Shown here one piece after another: positions 47,969 through 60,331 of a stretch of DNA of 64,000 nucleotides. Each line of letters begins with the position of its first letter. Position 1 is the first letter of the stretch. This stretch comes from Sciurus carolinensis. Its lineage: Eukaryota; Chordata; Mammalia; Rodentia; Sciuridae. The notes beneath the pieces are model-generated. The model worked only from the letters and a program-made list of their open reading frames with translations. It was not told the DNA's origin and did no database searches. The translations under genes and the position numbers were made by a program. Location: positions 682,001-746,000 of the forward strand of contig NW_025920106.1 of the NCBI RefSeq assembly GCF_902686445.1. The letters run 5' to 3'.

Positions 47969-49113
47969 TTTTTTATTGAAAACAAATGGGATACATGTTG
48001 ATTCTCTGTACATGAAGTCAAGGCATACCATTTGTGTAATCATAAATTTACACAGGGTAATGTTGTTTGATTCATTCTGTTATTTTTCCCCTTCCCCACA
48101 ACCTTTCCCACCACTATTTTCCCTCTAAACTGTCCTTCCTTCCTCCATTCTTGCAACTCTCCATAATGCTAACCCTAAACCTAACGCTAACCCGAACACT
48201 AACCCCTCCCACCCCCATTATATGTCATCATCCACTTATCAGCAAGATTATTTGTCCTTTAGTTTTTTGAGACTGGATTATCTCACTTAGGATGATATTC
48301 TCCAATTTCATCCATTTGCCTGCAAATGCCATAATTTTATCATTCTTTACAGTGGAGTAATATTCCATTGTATATATATACCACAGTTTCTTTATCCATT
48401 CATCAACTGAAGGACATATAGGTTGGTTCCATAATCTGGTTATGGTGAATTGAGCAGCAATGAACATTGATGTGACTGTATCTCTGTAGTATGCTGATTT
48501 TCAAGTCGTTTGGGTATAGGCCAAGGAGTGCGATAGCTGGGTCAAATGGTGTTTTCATTTCAAGTTTTCTGAGGAATCTCCATACTGCTTTCACAGTGGC
48601 TGCACTAATTTGCAACCCCATCAACAATGTATGAGTATATATTTTCCCCCACATCCTCAACAACACCTACTAACACTTGTATTTTTGATAATCACCACTA
48701 AAATTGGGGTGATATGGAATCTTAGGGTGGTTTTGATTTGCATTTCTCTTATTACTAGAGATGTTGAACATTTTTTCATATATCTGTTGTTTGCTTGTAC
48801 ATCTTCTGTGAAGTGTCCATTTCCTTAGCCCATTTGTTGATTGGATTATTTGAATTCTTGATGTAGAGTTTTTTGTGTTCTTTATATATTCTGGAAATTA
48901 GCGCTCTATCTGAAGTATGAGTGGCAAAGATATTCTCCCATTCTGTAGGCTCTCTGTTCACATTACTGATAGTTTTCTTTGCTGAGAGAAAGCTTTTAAA
49001 TTTGAATCTATCCCACTTGTTGATTCTTGCTTTTATTTCTTGTGCTATGGGAGTCCTGTTAAGGAAGTCTGATCCTAAGCCAACACGTTGAAGATTTGGA
49101 CCTACTTTTTCTT

Positions 49114-52052
49114 CTATAAGATGCAGTGTCTCTGGTCTGATTCTGAGGTCCTTGTTCCATGGAGGGTTGATTTTTTGCAGGGTGAGAGATAGGGGTTTAA
49201 TTTCATTCTGTTGCATATGGTTTTCCAGTTTTCCCAGCACCATTTGTTGAAGAGGCTATCTTTTCTCCATTGCATATTTGTGGCCCCTTTGTCTAGTATG
49301 AGAAAATTGTATTTATTTGGGTTTGTGTCCGAGTCCTCTATTCTGTACCATTGACCTACCTGTCTATTTTGGTACCAATACCATGCCATTTTTGTTACTA
49401 TTGCTATGTAGTAGAGTTGAAGATCTGGTATTGTGATACCCCTTGCTTCGCTCTTTCTACTGAGGATTGCTTTAGCTATTCTGGGTTTCTTATTCTTCCA
49501 GATGAATTTCATAATCGCTTGCTCTCTTTCTGTAAGGTACATCATTGGGATTTTAATTGGAATTGCATTGAATCTGTATAGCACTTTTGGTAGTATGGCC
49601 ATTTTGACAATATTAATTAATTAATATTCAAGAACATGGGAAATATTTCCATCTTCTAAGTTTTTCTTCAATTTCTCTCTTTAGTGTTCTGTAATTCTGA
49701 TTTTAGAGGTCTTTCACCTCTTTTGTGAGATTGATTCCCAAGTATTTTATTTTTTTTTGATGCTATTGTGAATGGGGTAGATTTTCTAACTTCTCTGTCT
49801 GAAGATTCATCACTTATGTATAAAAATGCATTGGATTTATGAGCATTTATCTTCTAACCTGGTACTTTACTGAATTCACCTATGAGTTCTAAAAGTTTTC
49901 TGGTGGCATTTCCTGGTTCATCTAAGTATATAATCATGTCATCAGTGAACAGGGATAGTTTGAGTTCCTCTTTTCCTATTCATATCCAATTAATTTCTTT
50001 GTTTTGTCTAATTGCTCTGGCTAGAGTTTCAAGGACGAGGTTGAATAGAAGCGGTGAAAGAGGGCATCCCTGCCTTGTTCCCATTTTTAGGGAGAATGCT
50101 TTCAGTTTTTCACCATTTAGAATGATATTGGCCATGGGCTTAGCGTAGATGGCCTTTACAATGTTAAGGAATGTTCCCACTCTCCCAATTTTTTCTAGTG
50201 TTTTGAGCATGAAGGGATGCTGTATTTTATCGAATGCTTTTTCTGCATCTATCAAAATAGTCATGTGTTTCATAACTTTAAGTCTGTTGATATGGTGAAT
50301 GGCATTTACTGATTTCTGGATGTTGAACCAACCTTGCATCCCTGGGATAAAACCAACTTGACCGTGGTGCTGTATCTTTTTAATATATTTTTGTATGAGA
50401 TTTGCTAAGATTTTGTTGAGAATTTTTGCGTCAATGTTCATTAAGGGTATTGGTCTGAAATTTTCTTTTCTTGATGTGTCTCTGTTTTTTTAGGTATCAG
50501 GGTGATATTGGCTTCATAGAATGAGTTTAGGAGGGTTTCCTCCTCTTCCATTTCATGGAATACTTTGAGGAGTATTGGAATGAGCTCTTCTTTAAAGATT
50601 TTGTAGAACTCGGCTGAGAACCCATCAGGTCCCGGACTTTTCTGTGTTGGTAGGCTTTTGGTGACCTCCTCTATTTTATTGCTTGAAATTGATTTATTTA
50701 AGTTGTGTATATCCTCCTCATTCAGTTGAGGTAATTCATGTTTCTAGAAACGTGTTGATGTCTTCGAGGTTTTCTGTTTTGTTGGAATATAGATTTTCAA
50801 AATAGCTTCTAATTATGTTTTCTATTTCACTCGTGTCTGTTGTGACATTTCCTTGTTCATTCCGAAGTTTAGTAACTTGAGCTTTCTCCCTCTTTCTCTT
50901 TGCTAGTGTGGTTAAGCGTTTATCAATTTTGTTTATTTTTTCAAAGAAGTAACTATTTATTTTTTTAATTCGTCCAATTTTTGCTTTTGTTTCAATTTCA
51001 GTGATTTGGGCTCTGATTTTAACTATTTCCTGTGTTCTACTACTTTTGGTGTTGGTCTGCTCTTCCTTTCCTAAGGCTTTGAGCTGTAGTGTTAAGTCAT
51101 GTGTTTGTTGATTTCTACTTCTTTTGTTGAATGCGCCCCATGAAATAAATATTTCTCTAAGTACTGCTCTCATAGTGTCCCAGAGATTTTGATATGAGGT
51201 GTCTTTGTTCTCTTTTACTTCTAACAATATTTTATTTCCCTCCTGATGTCTTCTGTTTTCCATTCATCATATAATTTTGTGTTATTTATTCTCTAGATAT
51301 TGGAGAAGTTTCTGTTTTTTATTCTGTCATTTATTTCTAATTTCAATCCATTATGATCTGATATAATACAAGGGAGTATTTCTGTTCTTGTATTGGCTAC
51401 CAGTAGCTTTGTGGCATAAAATATGGTCTATTTTAGAGAAGGATCCATGTGCTGCTGAGAAGAAAGTGTATTCATTCTTTGTTGGATGGTATATTCTATA
51501 TATGTTTCTTAAGTCTAAATTTTGATTGTGTTATTGAGATCTATGGTTTCTTTATTCAATTTTTGTTTGGAAGATCTAACCAGTGGTGAGAGATATGTAT
51601 TAAAATGGCCTAGTATTATTGTGTTGTGGTCTATTTGATTTCTGGAATTGAGAAAGATTTGTTTGATGTACATGGATGAGCCAATGTTTGGGGCATAGAT
51701 ATTTATGATTGTTATGTCTTGCTGATTTTTGCAAGTATACCCTTAAGCAGTATGTAATGTTCTTCTATATCCCTTCTGACTAGTTTTGGCTTGAAGTCCA
51801 CATTATCTGAAATGAGGATAGATCCTCCAGCTTTTTCCTGTTTCCGTGTGCATGGTATGTTTTTTCCCATCCTTTCACCTTTATTCTATGGGTATCTCTT
51901 TCTATGAGATGAGTCTCTTGCATGCAGCATATACTTGGGTTTTTCTTTTTAATCCCATCTGCCATTCCATGTCTTTTGATTGATGAGTTCAGGCCATTAA
52001 CATTCAGGGTTATTATTATGATATGATTTGTATTCCCAGTCATTTGACTCAT
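49114..52052 (-). pseudogene. L1 ORF2, multiply broken (right arm)
   Basis: Same broken pieces as in the left arm, in mirror positions: endonuclease start (52052-51780), linker (51263-50736), RT (50441-49980), C-terminal blocks (49602-49114 and 49243-48776). The RT piece differs from the left arm by only two residues (R/L and E/A). Frame breaks are shared. Confidence 0.88.
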
Positions 52053-52129
52053 TTCTCTTTTTTGACATGATATGGTTTCTCCTTTATTTGACTATTCTTT
52101 TAGTGTAGTTCCTCTCGTTGCTGAATTGA

Positions 52130-53139
52130 ATCATTGTTTTTCATCTCTTCCTCATGGAATATTTTGCTGAGAATGTTGTGTAATGCCAACTGTCTTTTTG
52201 TAAAATCCTTTAGCTTTTGTTAATCATGGAAGAATCTTATTTTGTCATCAAATCTGAAAGTAAGTTTTGCTGGGTATAAGATTCTTGGTTGGCATCCATT
52301 TTCTTTCAGGGCTTTGTAAATGTTGTTCCAGGCCCTTCTTGCTTTTAGGGTCTGGATTGAAAAATCTGCTGATATTTTTATTGGTTTCCTTCTGAATGTA
52401 ATTTGATTCTTTTCTCTCATGGCCTTTAAAATTCTGTCTTTATTTGGGATGTTACGTATTTTCATTATAATGTGCCTTGGTGTGGGTCTGTTTAATTTTG
52501 TATATTTGGAGTCCTATAGGCCTCTTGTACTTGGATTTCCATTTCATTCTTCAGATTTGGGAAATTTTCTGATATTATTTCCTTGAATAGATTGTTCATT
52601 CCTTTGGTTTGTTTCTCTAAGCCTTCCTCAATCCCAATAATTCTTAAGTTTGGCCTTTTCATGATATCCCATAATTCTTGTAGATTCTGTTCATGATTTT
52701 GTACCATCTTCTCTGTTTGTTCAACTTTGTTTTCAAGGTTAAATATTTTGTCTTCAATGTCTGAGGTTATGTCTTCCAGGTGTTCTATCCTATTGGTTAT
52801 GCTTTCTATGGAGTTTTTAACTTGGTTTATTGTTTCCTTCATTTCAAGGATTTCTGTTTTTTTTTTCAGTATCTCTAACTCTTTATTGAAATAATCTCTT
52901 GCTTCCCATATTTGCTCTTTTAACTGTTGATTGGTGCGATCATTTAATGCCTGCATTTGCTCTTTCATCTCCTCCTTCAATGCCTGCATTTGCTCTTTCA
53001 TCTCCTCATTTGCTTCCCTGATTGTTTTAATTATGTGCATTCTGAACTGCCTTTCTGACATTTCTGCTGTGCTGTCATTGGGTTTTATTGATATAGTATC
53101 TAGGTTTGTTTGGGACATTTTCATCCCTTGTTTTCTCAT
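52130..53139 (-). pseudogene. L1 ORF1, frameshifted (right arm)
   Basis: The first 215 residues (53139-52492) are identical to those of the left arm, including the tandem 11-residue EEMKEQMQAL duplication, and end at the same one-base loss. In the C-terminal part this copy has CAC where the left arm has the TAG stop, so the copies are not perfectly identical. Confidence 0.9.
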
Positions 53140-53807
53140 ATTAGTCAGATATCAGTTGGACTCTGAGATATTGCAGATTTCCTCTATTGGCTTATAGTGT
53201 CCCTGTAGATATCCAGTACGTCACCTCTCAGCCTTCAGTAGCCTGAAGTGTTGGAGGAACTTGATAATGTAGTGCTTCCATAGAAAGTTGCCCCTAGCCT
53301 GCTACTGGTTCCAGGGCTTGGAGCTGGCTCTGTGCACAAAGGCTCTCAGTGGGCGACCTGCTCTGAGAAGATGGCCATGGAAATAGCCTGCTGCCTGAGC
53401 GAGCAGGGCTGCTTGGAAAAGTCTCTAGCTACCCTGCCCTGGTCCCAGAGGTTTGCCTGTGGGCCAGAGCTTGCTGCTGGCTCCGGGACTTGGAGCTAGC
53501 TCTCTGCAGAAATGCTCTCACTGGGTGGCCCGCTCTGAGATTCTGGCCGCGAAATGAACCCACCGCCAGAGGAAGCAGAGTTGCCTGGGGAAGACTCTAG
53601 CTGCCCTGCCGTGCTCTGAGAATCTGCCCCTGTCCGGGTCTGCCACCCGGGCCAAACTTCTCCCAGTTGGGGAGTCTCACCCCTTGGCTCTATGTTATTC
53701 TGAGTCTCTCAATGCCTCCCTTCTTGAATCCTGGGTTCTGGAGCGACAGGACATGCAGTCATCCTCTAGTCTGCCATCTTGTCTTATCCCATGAAAGGAG
53801 ACTCCAT

Positions 53808-53820
53808 ATAGTGATAGTTT
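53808..53820. repeat. 13-bp target-site duplication half (outer side)
   Basis: The reverse complement reads 'aaactatcactat', equal to 43113-43125. It marks the 5' side of the insertion site of a young L1 in the old L1. Confidence 0.75.
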
Positions 53821-55296
53821 GAGTTCTTCTTTAACTATTTGTATACCTTTATTTTCTTTCTCTTTTCTAATTGCTCTGGCTAGAGTTTCAAGGTTATTGT
53901 TGCATAAAAGTGATGAAAGAGCATCCTTGTTTTGTTCCAGATTTTAGAGGAAATTCTTTCCAATTTTTCTCCATTTAGGATTTTGTTGGCCTTGGGTTTA
54001 ACATATGTGGCTTTTATGATGTTGAGGTATGTTCCTACTATACCTAATTTTTTCTAGTTTTTTAAGCATGATAGAGTCCTGTATTTTGTCTAATGCTTTT
54101 TCTGCATCTATTTTGATAATGATTCTTGTTTTAAAGTCCATTGATATGATAAATTACATTTATTTTTTTTTCATATGTTGAACAAATTCTGCATCCCTGG
54201 GATGAACCACACTTGATAGTGGTGCACTCTCTTTTTAATATTTTTGGTAGAAATTTTCCAGAATTTTATTGAGAATTTGCATCTGTTTTTATCATTGATA
54301 TTGGTCTGAAGTTTTCTCTCCTTAATGTGTCTTCGTCTGATTTTGCTATGAAGTTTTCTCTCCTTAATGTGTCTTTGTCTGATTTTGCTATCAAGGTGAT
54401 ATTCATCTCATAGAATGAGTTTGGAAATGTTCTCTCCTTCTATTTAATGGAATAATTTGAGGAGTATTGGTATTAATTCTTCTGTGAAGACCTTGTAAAA
54501 CTCAGCTAAGAATCCGTCTGGTTCTGGACTTTTCTTATTTGGTAAGCTTTTGATGGTGTTTCCTATTTTATTATTTAAAATTATTCTGTTTAGATCATGT
54601 ATGATCTCCTGATTCAGATCAGAGAGGTCATATGTCTGTAGAAATTTGTCAATGTCTGCAGAAGTTTCTTTTTTTGGAGTATAAATTTTCAATATGTTTT
54701 CTAATTATTCTGTATTTCAGTTGGGTGTGTTGTGATATTTCCTTTTTCATCTTGTATTTTGTTAATTCAGGTTTTCTCTGTTTCTCTTCATTATTGTGTC
54801 TAGGGATTTATCAATTTTATTGATTTTTCAAAGGACCAACTTTTTTTGTCAATTTTTTTTCATTTCTTTCTTTCCAATTTCATTGATTTCAGTTCTGATT
54901 TTAATTATTTCCTATCTTCTCCTGTTTTTGGTGTTGATTTGTTCTTCTCTTTCTAGGACTTTGAGATATAATGTTAGTCCATTTTTTGGTGACTTTTTTA
55001 TTCTTTTAATAAATGAGCTCAATTCAGTGAACTTTCCTCTTAGTACTGCATTCAGTGTGTCCCATAGATTTTGGTTTGTTGGATCCAAATTTTCACTTAC
55101 TCTAGATAATTTTTTATGTCATCCTTGATTTCTTCTACTATCCATTTGTCATTCAATAGTGTATTTGTCTCCATATATTAGAGTAGCTTCTATTTTTTAT
55201 CTTACCATTGATTTCTAATTTCAGTCCATTATGATCTCATAGACTGTAGGGTATTATCTCCATTTTTTATATTTACTAAGAGTTACTTTGTGGCAT
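53808..55296 (-). mobile_element. older L1, ORF2 5' part, cut by an assembly gap
   Basis: Minus-strand old L1 ORF2 from the endonuclease region (at the gap edge) to the RT region, ending KEELKLSL at 53808. The frame at 54692-54444 (DLNRIILNNKIG..., SLPNKKSPEPDGFLAEFYK) shows the L1 family. It continues logically into 43113-45115. Its more 5' part is missing because of the Ns. Confidence 0.92.
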
Positions 55297-55796
55297 NNNN
55301 NNNNNNNNNNNNNNNNNNNNNNNNNNNNNNNNNNNNNNNNNNNNNNNNNNNNNNNNNNNNNNNNNNNNNNNNNNNNNNNNNNNNNNNNNNNNNNNNNNNN
55401 NNNNNNNNNNNNNNNNNNNNNNNNNNNNNNNNNNNNNNNNNNNNNNNNNNNNNNNNNNNNNNNNNNNNNNNNNNNNNNNNNNNNNNNNNNNNNNNNNNNN
55501 NNNNNNNNNNNNNNNNNNNNNNNNNNNNNNNNNNNNNNNNNNNNNNNNNNNNNNNNNNNNNNNNNNNNNNNNNNNNNNNNNNNNNNNNNNNNNNNNNNNN
55601 NNNNNNNNNNNNNNNNNNNNNNNNNNNNNNNNNNNNNNNNNNNNNNNNNNNNNNNNNNNNNNNNNNNNNNNNNNNNNNNNNNNNNNNNNNNNNNNNNNNN
55701 NNNNNNNNNNNNNNNNNNNNNNNNNNNNNNNNNNNNNNNNNNNNNNNNNNNNNNNNNNNNNNNNNNNNNNNNNNNNNNNNNNNNNNNNNNNNNNNN
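55297..55796. other. assembly gap of 500 Ns
   Basis: Exactly 500 Ns. A round number marks a scaffolding placeholder of unknown true size, so the order and orientation of what lies right of it depend on linking data only. Confidence 0.98.
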
Positions 55797-55893
55797 TTTG
55801 TTTATGTATGTATGAATGTTTATATATTAAATACTATTTATACATATGTATGTGTGTATATATGTGTGTATATATTTTTTTTCTTTTTTTGTT
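55797..55893. repeat. TA/TG-rich simple repeat at the gap edge
   Basis: Imperfect TATG, TGTG and TATA units followed by a T tract. Such low-complexity sequence at a contig end is a usual cause of assembly breaks. Confidence 0.75.
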
Positions 55894-57497
55894 TTTACAT
55901 ATTTACATTTATATGTGACAGAAGGCACTCACTTACTCACAGAATACACCAAAATCCCTGGTAATGAAAGACCAAAGGTCACCTTTGCTGCAGAGACACA
56001 CACAAGATACTCTTCTCTCCTGCCAGCTCATTTAAATTAGAGAGGCAAAAGACATACCAAACCAGTCATCTTCCACCCAGTCATGACCTGGGAGTAGGCG
56101 CCAGTGACTTTGGTGACTCTAGATAACCTCAGCCCAATCACATGTCCCCCCAGTGGTGACAATGACTTATTTGAATGTCTGCCCTATCAACTTTCAATGG
56201 TAGTCACAGTGCCTACCATTGTGACCACGGGAGACAAGGAATCACCCTGAGTGAGTAGGAACAGGAAGTGAGGAGGAGAGAGTACCTGGGCCCCACTGAA
56301 CCAGACACCCCCAGCTGCACTGCTGTCCTGCAGTCACAAAGTGTCCCTTTCCCTCCCCAGGGGCCCTTCATCTCAGTCTCTTCTAAAACCACAGCATCTG
56401 GGGAAGACTATGGGGGAGGCATTGTGAAAATAAAAATATGTAACAATCTGTAGTGCTTGGTACCCTTGGTGGGTCTGTGGCAGAGGGAAGGCTCTGCTTG
56501 GTCACTGGTGACCCTGACTGAGGATCTCTTGATATAAGGGCAGATCACAATCCTGTAGTGGGATTTCTTCCTATTCATCAATGAGGATATCAAAGAAGTC
56601 TGTGGCATTCCTGCTGTCAGTGTCAAAAGACTTAGTACAGCATGTCTGTGTGGGGTTCCAGTACTGCCAGGCACCAAGTGGTGTGCACCTGACAGGTAAG
56701 CATTGGAGAAGGGGAGGGGAGAAATGAGAACCAGGGGTCCTAGACTGAGCATGAGGAAACACATGTTAGAGACCATCCCTGAGTTCCCTATGTACAAGGT
56801 GGGGCAAAGAGGTCCCTGGCTCCAGAAGGGACTTAATGGGAAAAATAACCTTTGTTATCAATTTTTCAGTCACTTTTTGCCCCTCCCCCAATGCCTGGGA
56901 TGGCAGCATCAAATAAGACATTCCTAAACACAGGGTCAACAGGGTCACAAAGAGAACTGGAGCCAGGCTCTTCAGACCTCTAATAGTCAGTGTAGGCAGA
57001 GGTCTTTAGGTCCAAGGAAAGGTTATACTGGGGGACACAGTTAATTCTGAGGTCCCCACACACTCTCTCAAGGTCTTGTTTCTGCCCCTCCACCTAGGCC
57101 ATTATGACATCACGAAGTGTATGTGAGTCAAGAGAGACTGGGAAGGACCCCACACACTGTTGGTCACTGTTACCAGACCAACATGGAGGGAGGACACTGG
57201 GGAGCAGGGAAGGCAGGGAAAACTCCATAAGGCCACAGGTCAGCACCAAGGTCACATCAGAAGAGGAGACAACTGAAGAAGAGTGAGTGCTACATTCACA
57301 TGAGTACTAAGGATATAAACTATCCTATGATCCAGGTTTGTCAACTGCCTTGATTCTCTCCTTTTATTATACTCCTTCATAATAACCTCACCTTTCAGAG
57401 AATTATGAAAAGATGTACCAATGGTTGGGATGTAAAAGTACTGTACCACTTTTTTTTTTTGTCTGCTTTCATCAATACTTATGTGGCTTTTCTGCTC
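55894..57497. other. unassigned sequence, unlike its surroundings
   Basis: Less AT-rich than the flanks from about 56040 to 57290. It contains short open frames on both strands, but I recognise no family. It might be an old LTR-retroelement or a gene fragment; I could not find CHD1L exon 13, which would be expected on the minus strand here or beyond the gap. Confidence 0.35.
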
Positions 57498-57601
57498 TGG
57501 TACTTAGGAGAAAAATAAAATGGGCTGCTATCCAAAGTTCTTTATACTCAGGTGTCTCTCTTCTCCTCTCATAGAACCAACTACATGCTCATAGCTGTAG
57601 C
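57498..57601 (-). pseudogene. CHD1L: CHD1L-like coding exon 12 (two stops, donor lost)
   Basis: Minus strand after AG (57603-57602): [23 protein letters not shown], then a TAG (57530-57528), then Q-P-I-L and a second stop (57506-57504). CHD1L here reads [35 protein letters not shown], part of the second ATPase lobe (motif V region). Near the end the frame is disturbed and no GT donor follows. The first split codon joins correctly to exon 11. Confidence 0.93.
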
Positions 57602-58696
57602 CTTTAATAGACAAGAACAACAACAAACAAACAGAGCTTAACACTTTTCAAAGACTCTTCAGGAAATAAAAAAGTCAAGTCATTCCTAAACCAAATGCCT
57701 ATATTGTCCTTTCCATATCCAGGCATGACCCTACTTTAAATAAATCCCATGGGAAAAATATAAATTTAGGGGGACAATACAATACTTTACAAAAAATAAA
57801 TAAATAAATAAACTCACCATAACACTCTATCCTGGGTTTTTAAAACACATTCAGTCAAAGTTTTTGTACTTAAAACAGTTAATATTCAGTTTTGATTATT
57901 CCTAGGCAACCCTAAATATCCACTCTCTATGGCAGTTTCTATTTGCTGAGATAAAATCCTTACTTAGTCAAGCAGTAATACAAGCACTTAGAAACCTGCC
58001 TGATTACCCAGCATCTACTTTTCAATGAAACTTTCGGGCTCTCCACTTACCACCATTCATCAGGTCAGGAAGGGGAATTGTAAACTTGTCCTTTTTTGAC
58101 AGTGGAGATTCCTCAATGTGCCAATGGTATTTCTGGAGTTTCCAGGTTACTGCAGTACTTGGAGGGTATCAAGTAGATCTGAGAGACCAGTATGAACAAA
58201 ATTTTAAAGCTCTTATTTCTGCAACTGATAATCTACCAAAGGCTCAAAAATCATCCACTGTTTAAGCTTTTTCCCATTATCCCACATCAATTTTATTACA
58301 TATAAAACAGAGTTCTCAGGTAATTGCCTACATTCCCCATTGTCCATACAAATAATTGGTCTTACCTTTCCCTGCATGATTTGTGGGATCTCTGTACTAT
58401 CAATATTCATTTTCTTACTAATCCTGAATAAGTACACAAGTGTTGAGCTGAATGTTGCAAGATACTGAAAGTTTCTGTCACTGAAACTTGACTTATCTTA
58501 TTTTTGAAGATACTCAACATTTTCACATCTGCTTCACATAGTGCTGTCCCCTCTCCTCATCTTCTCTTGGTTCTGAATAATGTTTTTACACTTTCTTCCT
58601 CTGTAATATTCCCACACCCCTTATTATTCATCATGGACTTATTTGATCATTAAATCTAAAAAAGTCTTCAGTAGTGTAGTGACCCAGGGGAGTCAC
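57602..58696 (-). other. CHD1L-copy intron 11
   Basis: Intron between exons 11 and 12 on the minus strand. It has an open frame of 74 codons at 58437-58213 and an exon-like stretch with a following 'gtaag' near 58050; I cannot assign either to a family. Confidence 0.5.
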
Positions 58697-58770
58697 CTCT
58701 GTAATCCATATAGTCTTGGAGAATATCCAACACCTGGGTCATTTGGGAGAAAAGTAAAACTTGATGGCCT
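58697..58770 (-). pseudogene. CHD1L: CHD1L-like coding exon 11 (open frame)
   Basis: Minus-strand AG (58772-58771) and GT (58696-58695) bound 74 nt: a leading base, [19 protein letters not shown] and Y-M-D-Y-R, then one leftover G. This matches [25 protein letters not shown] of CHD1L (start of the helicase C-terminal lobe, motif IV) with two substitutions. No stop. Split codons agree with exons 10 and 12. Confidence 0.95.
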
Positions 58771-60331
58771 CTGGCAAGGGAAAGAAAAAGAGATACTCTA
58801 GTAGTATTTAAGGTGAGTTACCCTCACACAAAATTTATCAAAGAATACAATTTTATAAGTAAGTCATAAGTTAAAGTAGAAATATAAATGTCACATAACT
58901 TTCTCAGAAACTCTACATAGTTTACATAAGAATACAATGTGCCTTTATATGTAGCTGCATCCTTCAGAGCAGTTTTAGAGTTACAGTGGAGATATTCTCA
59001 GGGCACATGTCAATTCACCAGGAACTATGGAAACCCTAGAGCAACCATGGAGCCTATTTCTGGAATGTCACTTCACTCATTGAAAATAAATATAAACTTC
59101 CATTTTAATAGTAAAATAAATAAACACATGAAGAGTAAATAGAAAGATTCACTTATGTGTGTACCCCTTCCCCAAGATCCTAAAGAACTGTGGTCAGCTA
59201 TCTATTGCTATTCCCCACTTGGGGGTGTAAGTCATTATCATCTAGAAAAGTCTGAGAAGGACCACTTTAGAGAAGAAATCCCCTATGGTACATGAGGAAA
59301 CTTGCATACAGATAGTGAAAAGAGGAAAGAATTCAAAATAATTCATTAAGAACAAAATCAAGCTGAAAGCTCCTTGTTATCAGACATTGTTTTAAAATTT
59401 GCCTGAACAAAGAAGTACAGTGTTGACAAAACAATATTCTTTTTTAAGAAAATGAACTTAATTTAAGCTTACCACAAAGATAAGATCAAGAGTTAGGGAG
59501 AACTCCTGCCAGATTCTAGCCCAAATTTTTTGGAAAGCATTGAGCTTAAATAAAGATGAGTACTTCAATTCTTATCTCATCTCTGATATTTGCTAGCTAT
59601 ATGACTTTGGACAAGTCCTTTCTGGGTCTGGGACATAAAAAACTTGGATGGAGGGTATTTATGGGCTCTTCTCCATCTCTAACACACCTATAGTTGATAT
59701 GTCAAAGAAAATTAAGCACAGTAATACATGCAATTATTTAACTTGCAAAAGATTGGAAATCTTTGCCAAATCTGAAGTTTTAGGTTAGTTCAGGCCACAC
59801 CTGGGACATCATCCTAAAGGGACAATTTTGAAATTCTGGTCTTCCGATAGCCAGCTCACATTTCTGGGAAAGACTATTCCAAGTACCCCTTGAGTTTAAA
59901 TCAAACCCCACAGGTTAACAAGAATAAATGCTTACTAAGACTTTATTATGTGTCAATTTAACACAAAGTACCAACAGGCAATTATAAAAGAAATGCTCAA
60001 TGCTGACTCTGTCCTTGTGACTCTAAACAATACAGCTGGACTGATGAGGTGAACATACACTGATCAACCAGGCAGTAGATTAAGGTAGGGCCTGCCAAAT
60101 GCTGGAGAGGGATCCTAAATGCTATAGGAATTCAGGAAAGAAAGAATAATGATGGGGAAGACTGGGGTGGAATGAGATGGAATGGGGTGGGTGTATAATT
60201 TCAGAGAAAGTTGACCCTGAATTAGGGTCTTGTAAAAGAGGAAAACTTGAATCAGTCTCATGAAATAAGTAAGTTCCTCATTAATTAGGTTTTAAACAGT
60301 CACCAGCTGAGAGCAGTACATATACCTATAT
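58771..60331 (-). other. CHD1L-copy intron 10
   Basis: Intron between exons 10 and 11 on the minus strand, with one MIR fragment. Nothing else recognised. Confidence 0.5.
59565..59655 (+). mobile_element. MIR fragment
   Basis: 'tgctagctatatgactttgg' and 'acaagtcctttctgggtctg' match the core of a sense MIR. Confidence 0.65.

Larger units (their letters stand above)
47969..53807 (-). mobile_element. young L1, right arm of an L1-L1 palindrome
   Basis: The mirror partner of 37305-43112, in opposite orientation. 5' end at 53780 ('aagatggcag' on the minus strand) with a further 27 bp (53781-53807) before the 13-bp target duplication. ORF1 opens at 53139, ORF2 pieces follow leftwards, and the A-rich 3' end is near 47970. 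Most of the body is nearly identical to the left arm, with patches of differences (for example about 4% in the window matching 38850-39040). The 3' UTR differs by more than a tenth. Its right flank is old L1 ORF2 sequence; its left flank is unrelated to that element. Confidence 0.95.

Noticed and set aside
37305..53807. CRISPR array, IS element or bacterial inverted-repeat transposon
   Set aside because: The large inverted repeat is made of L1 retrotransposons in a mammalian genome.
55288..55964. Open frames of 175 and 224 codons
   Set aside because: They consist almost wholly of translated Ns of the assembly gap.
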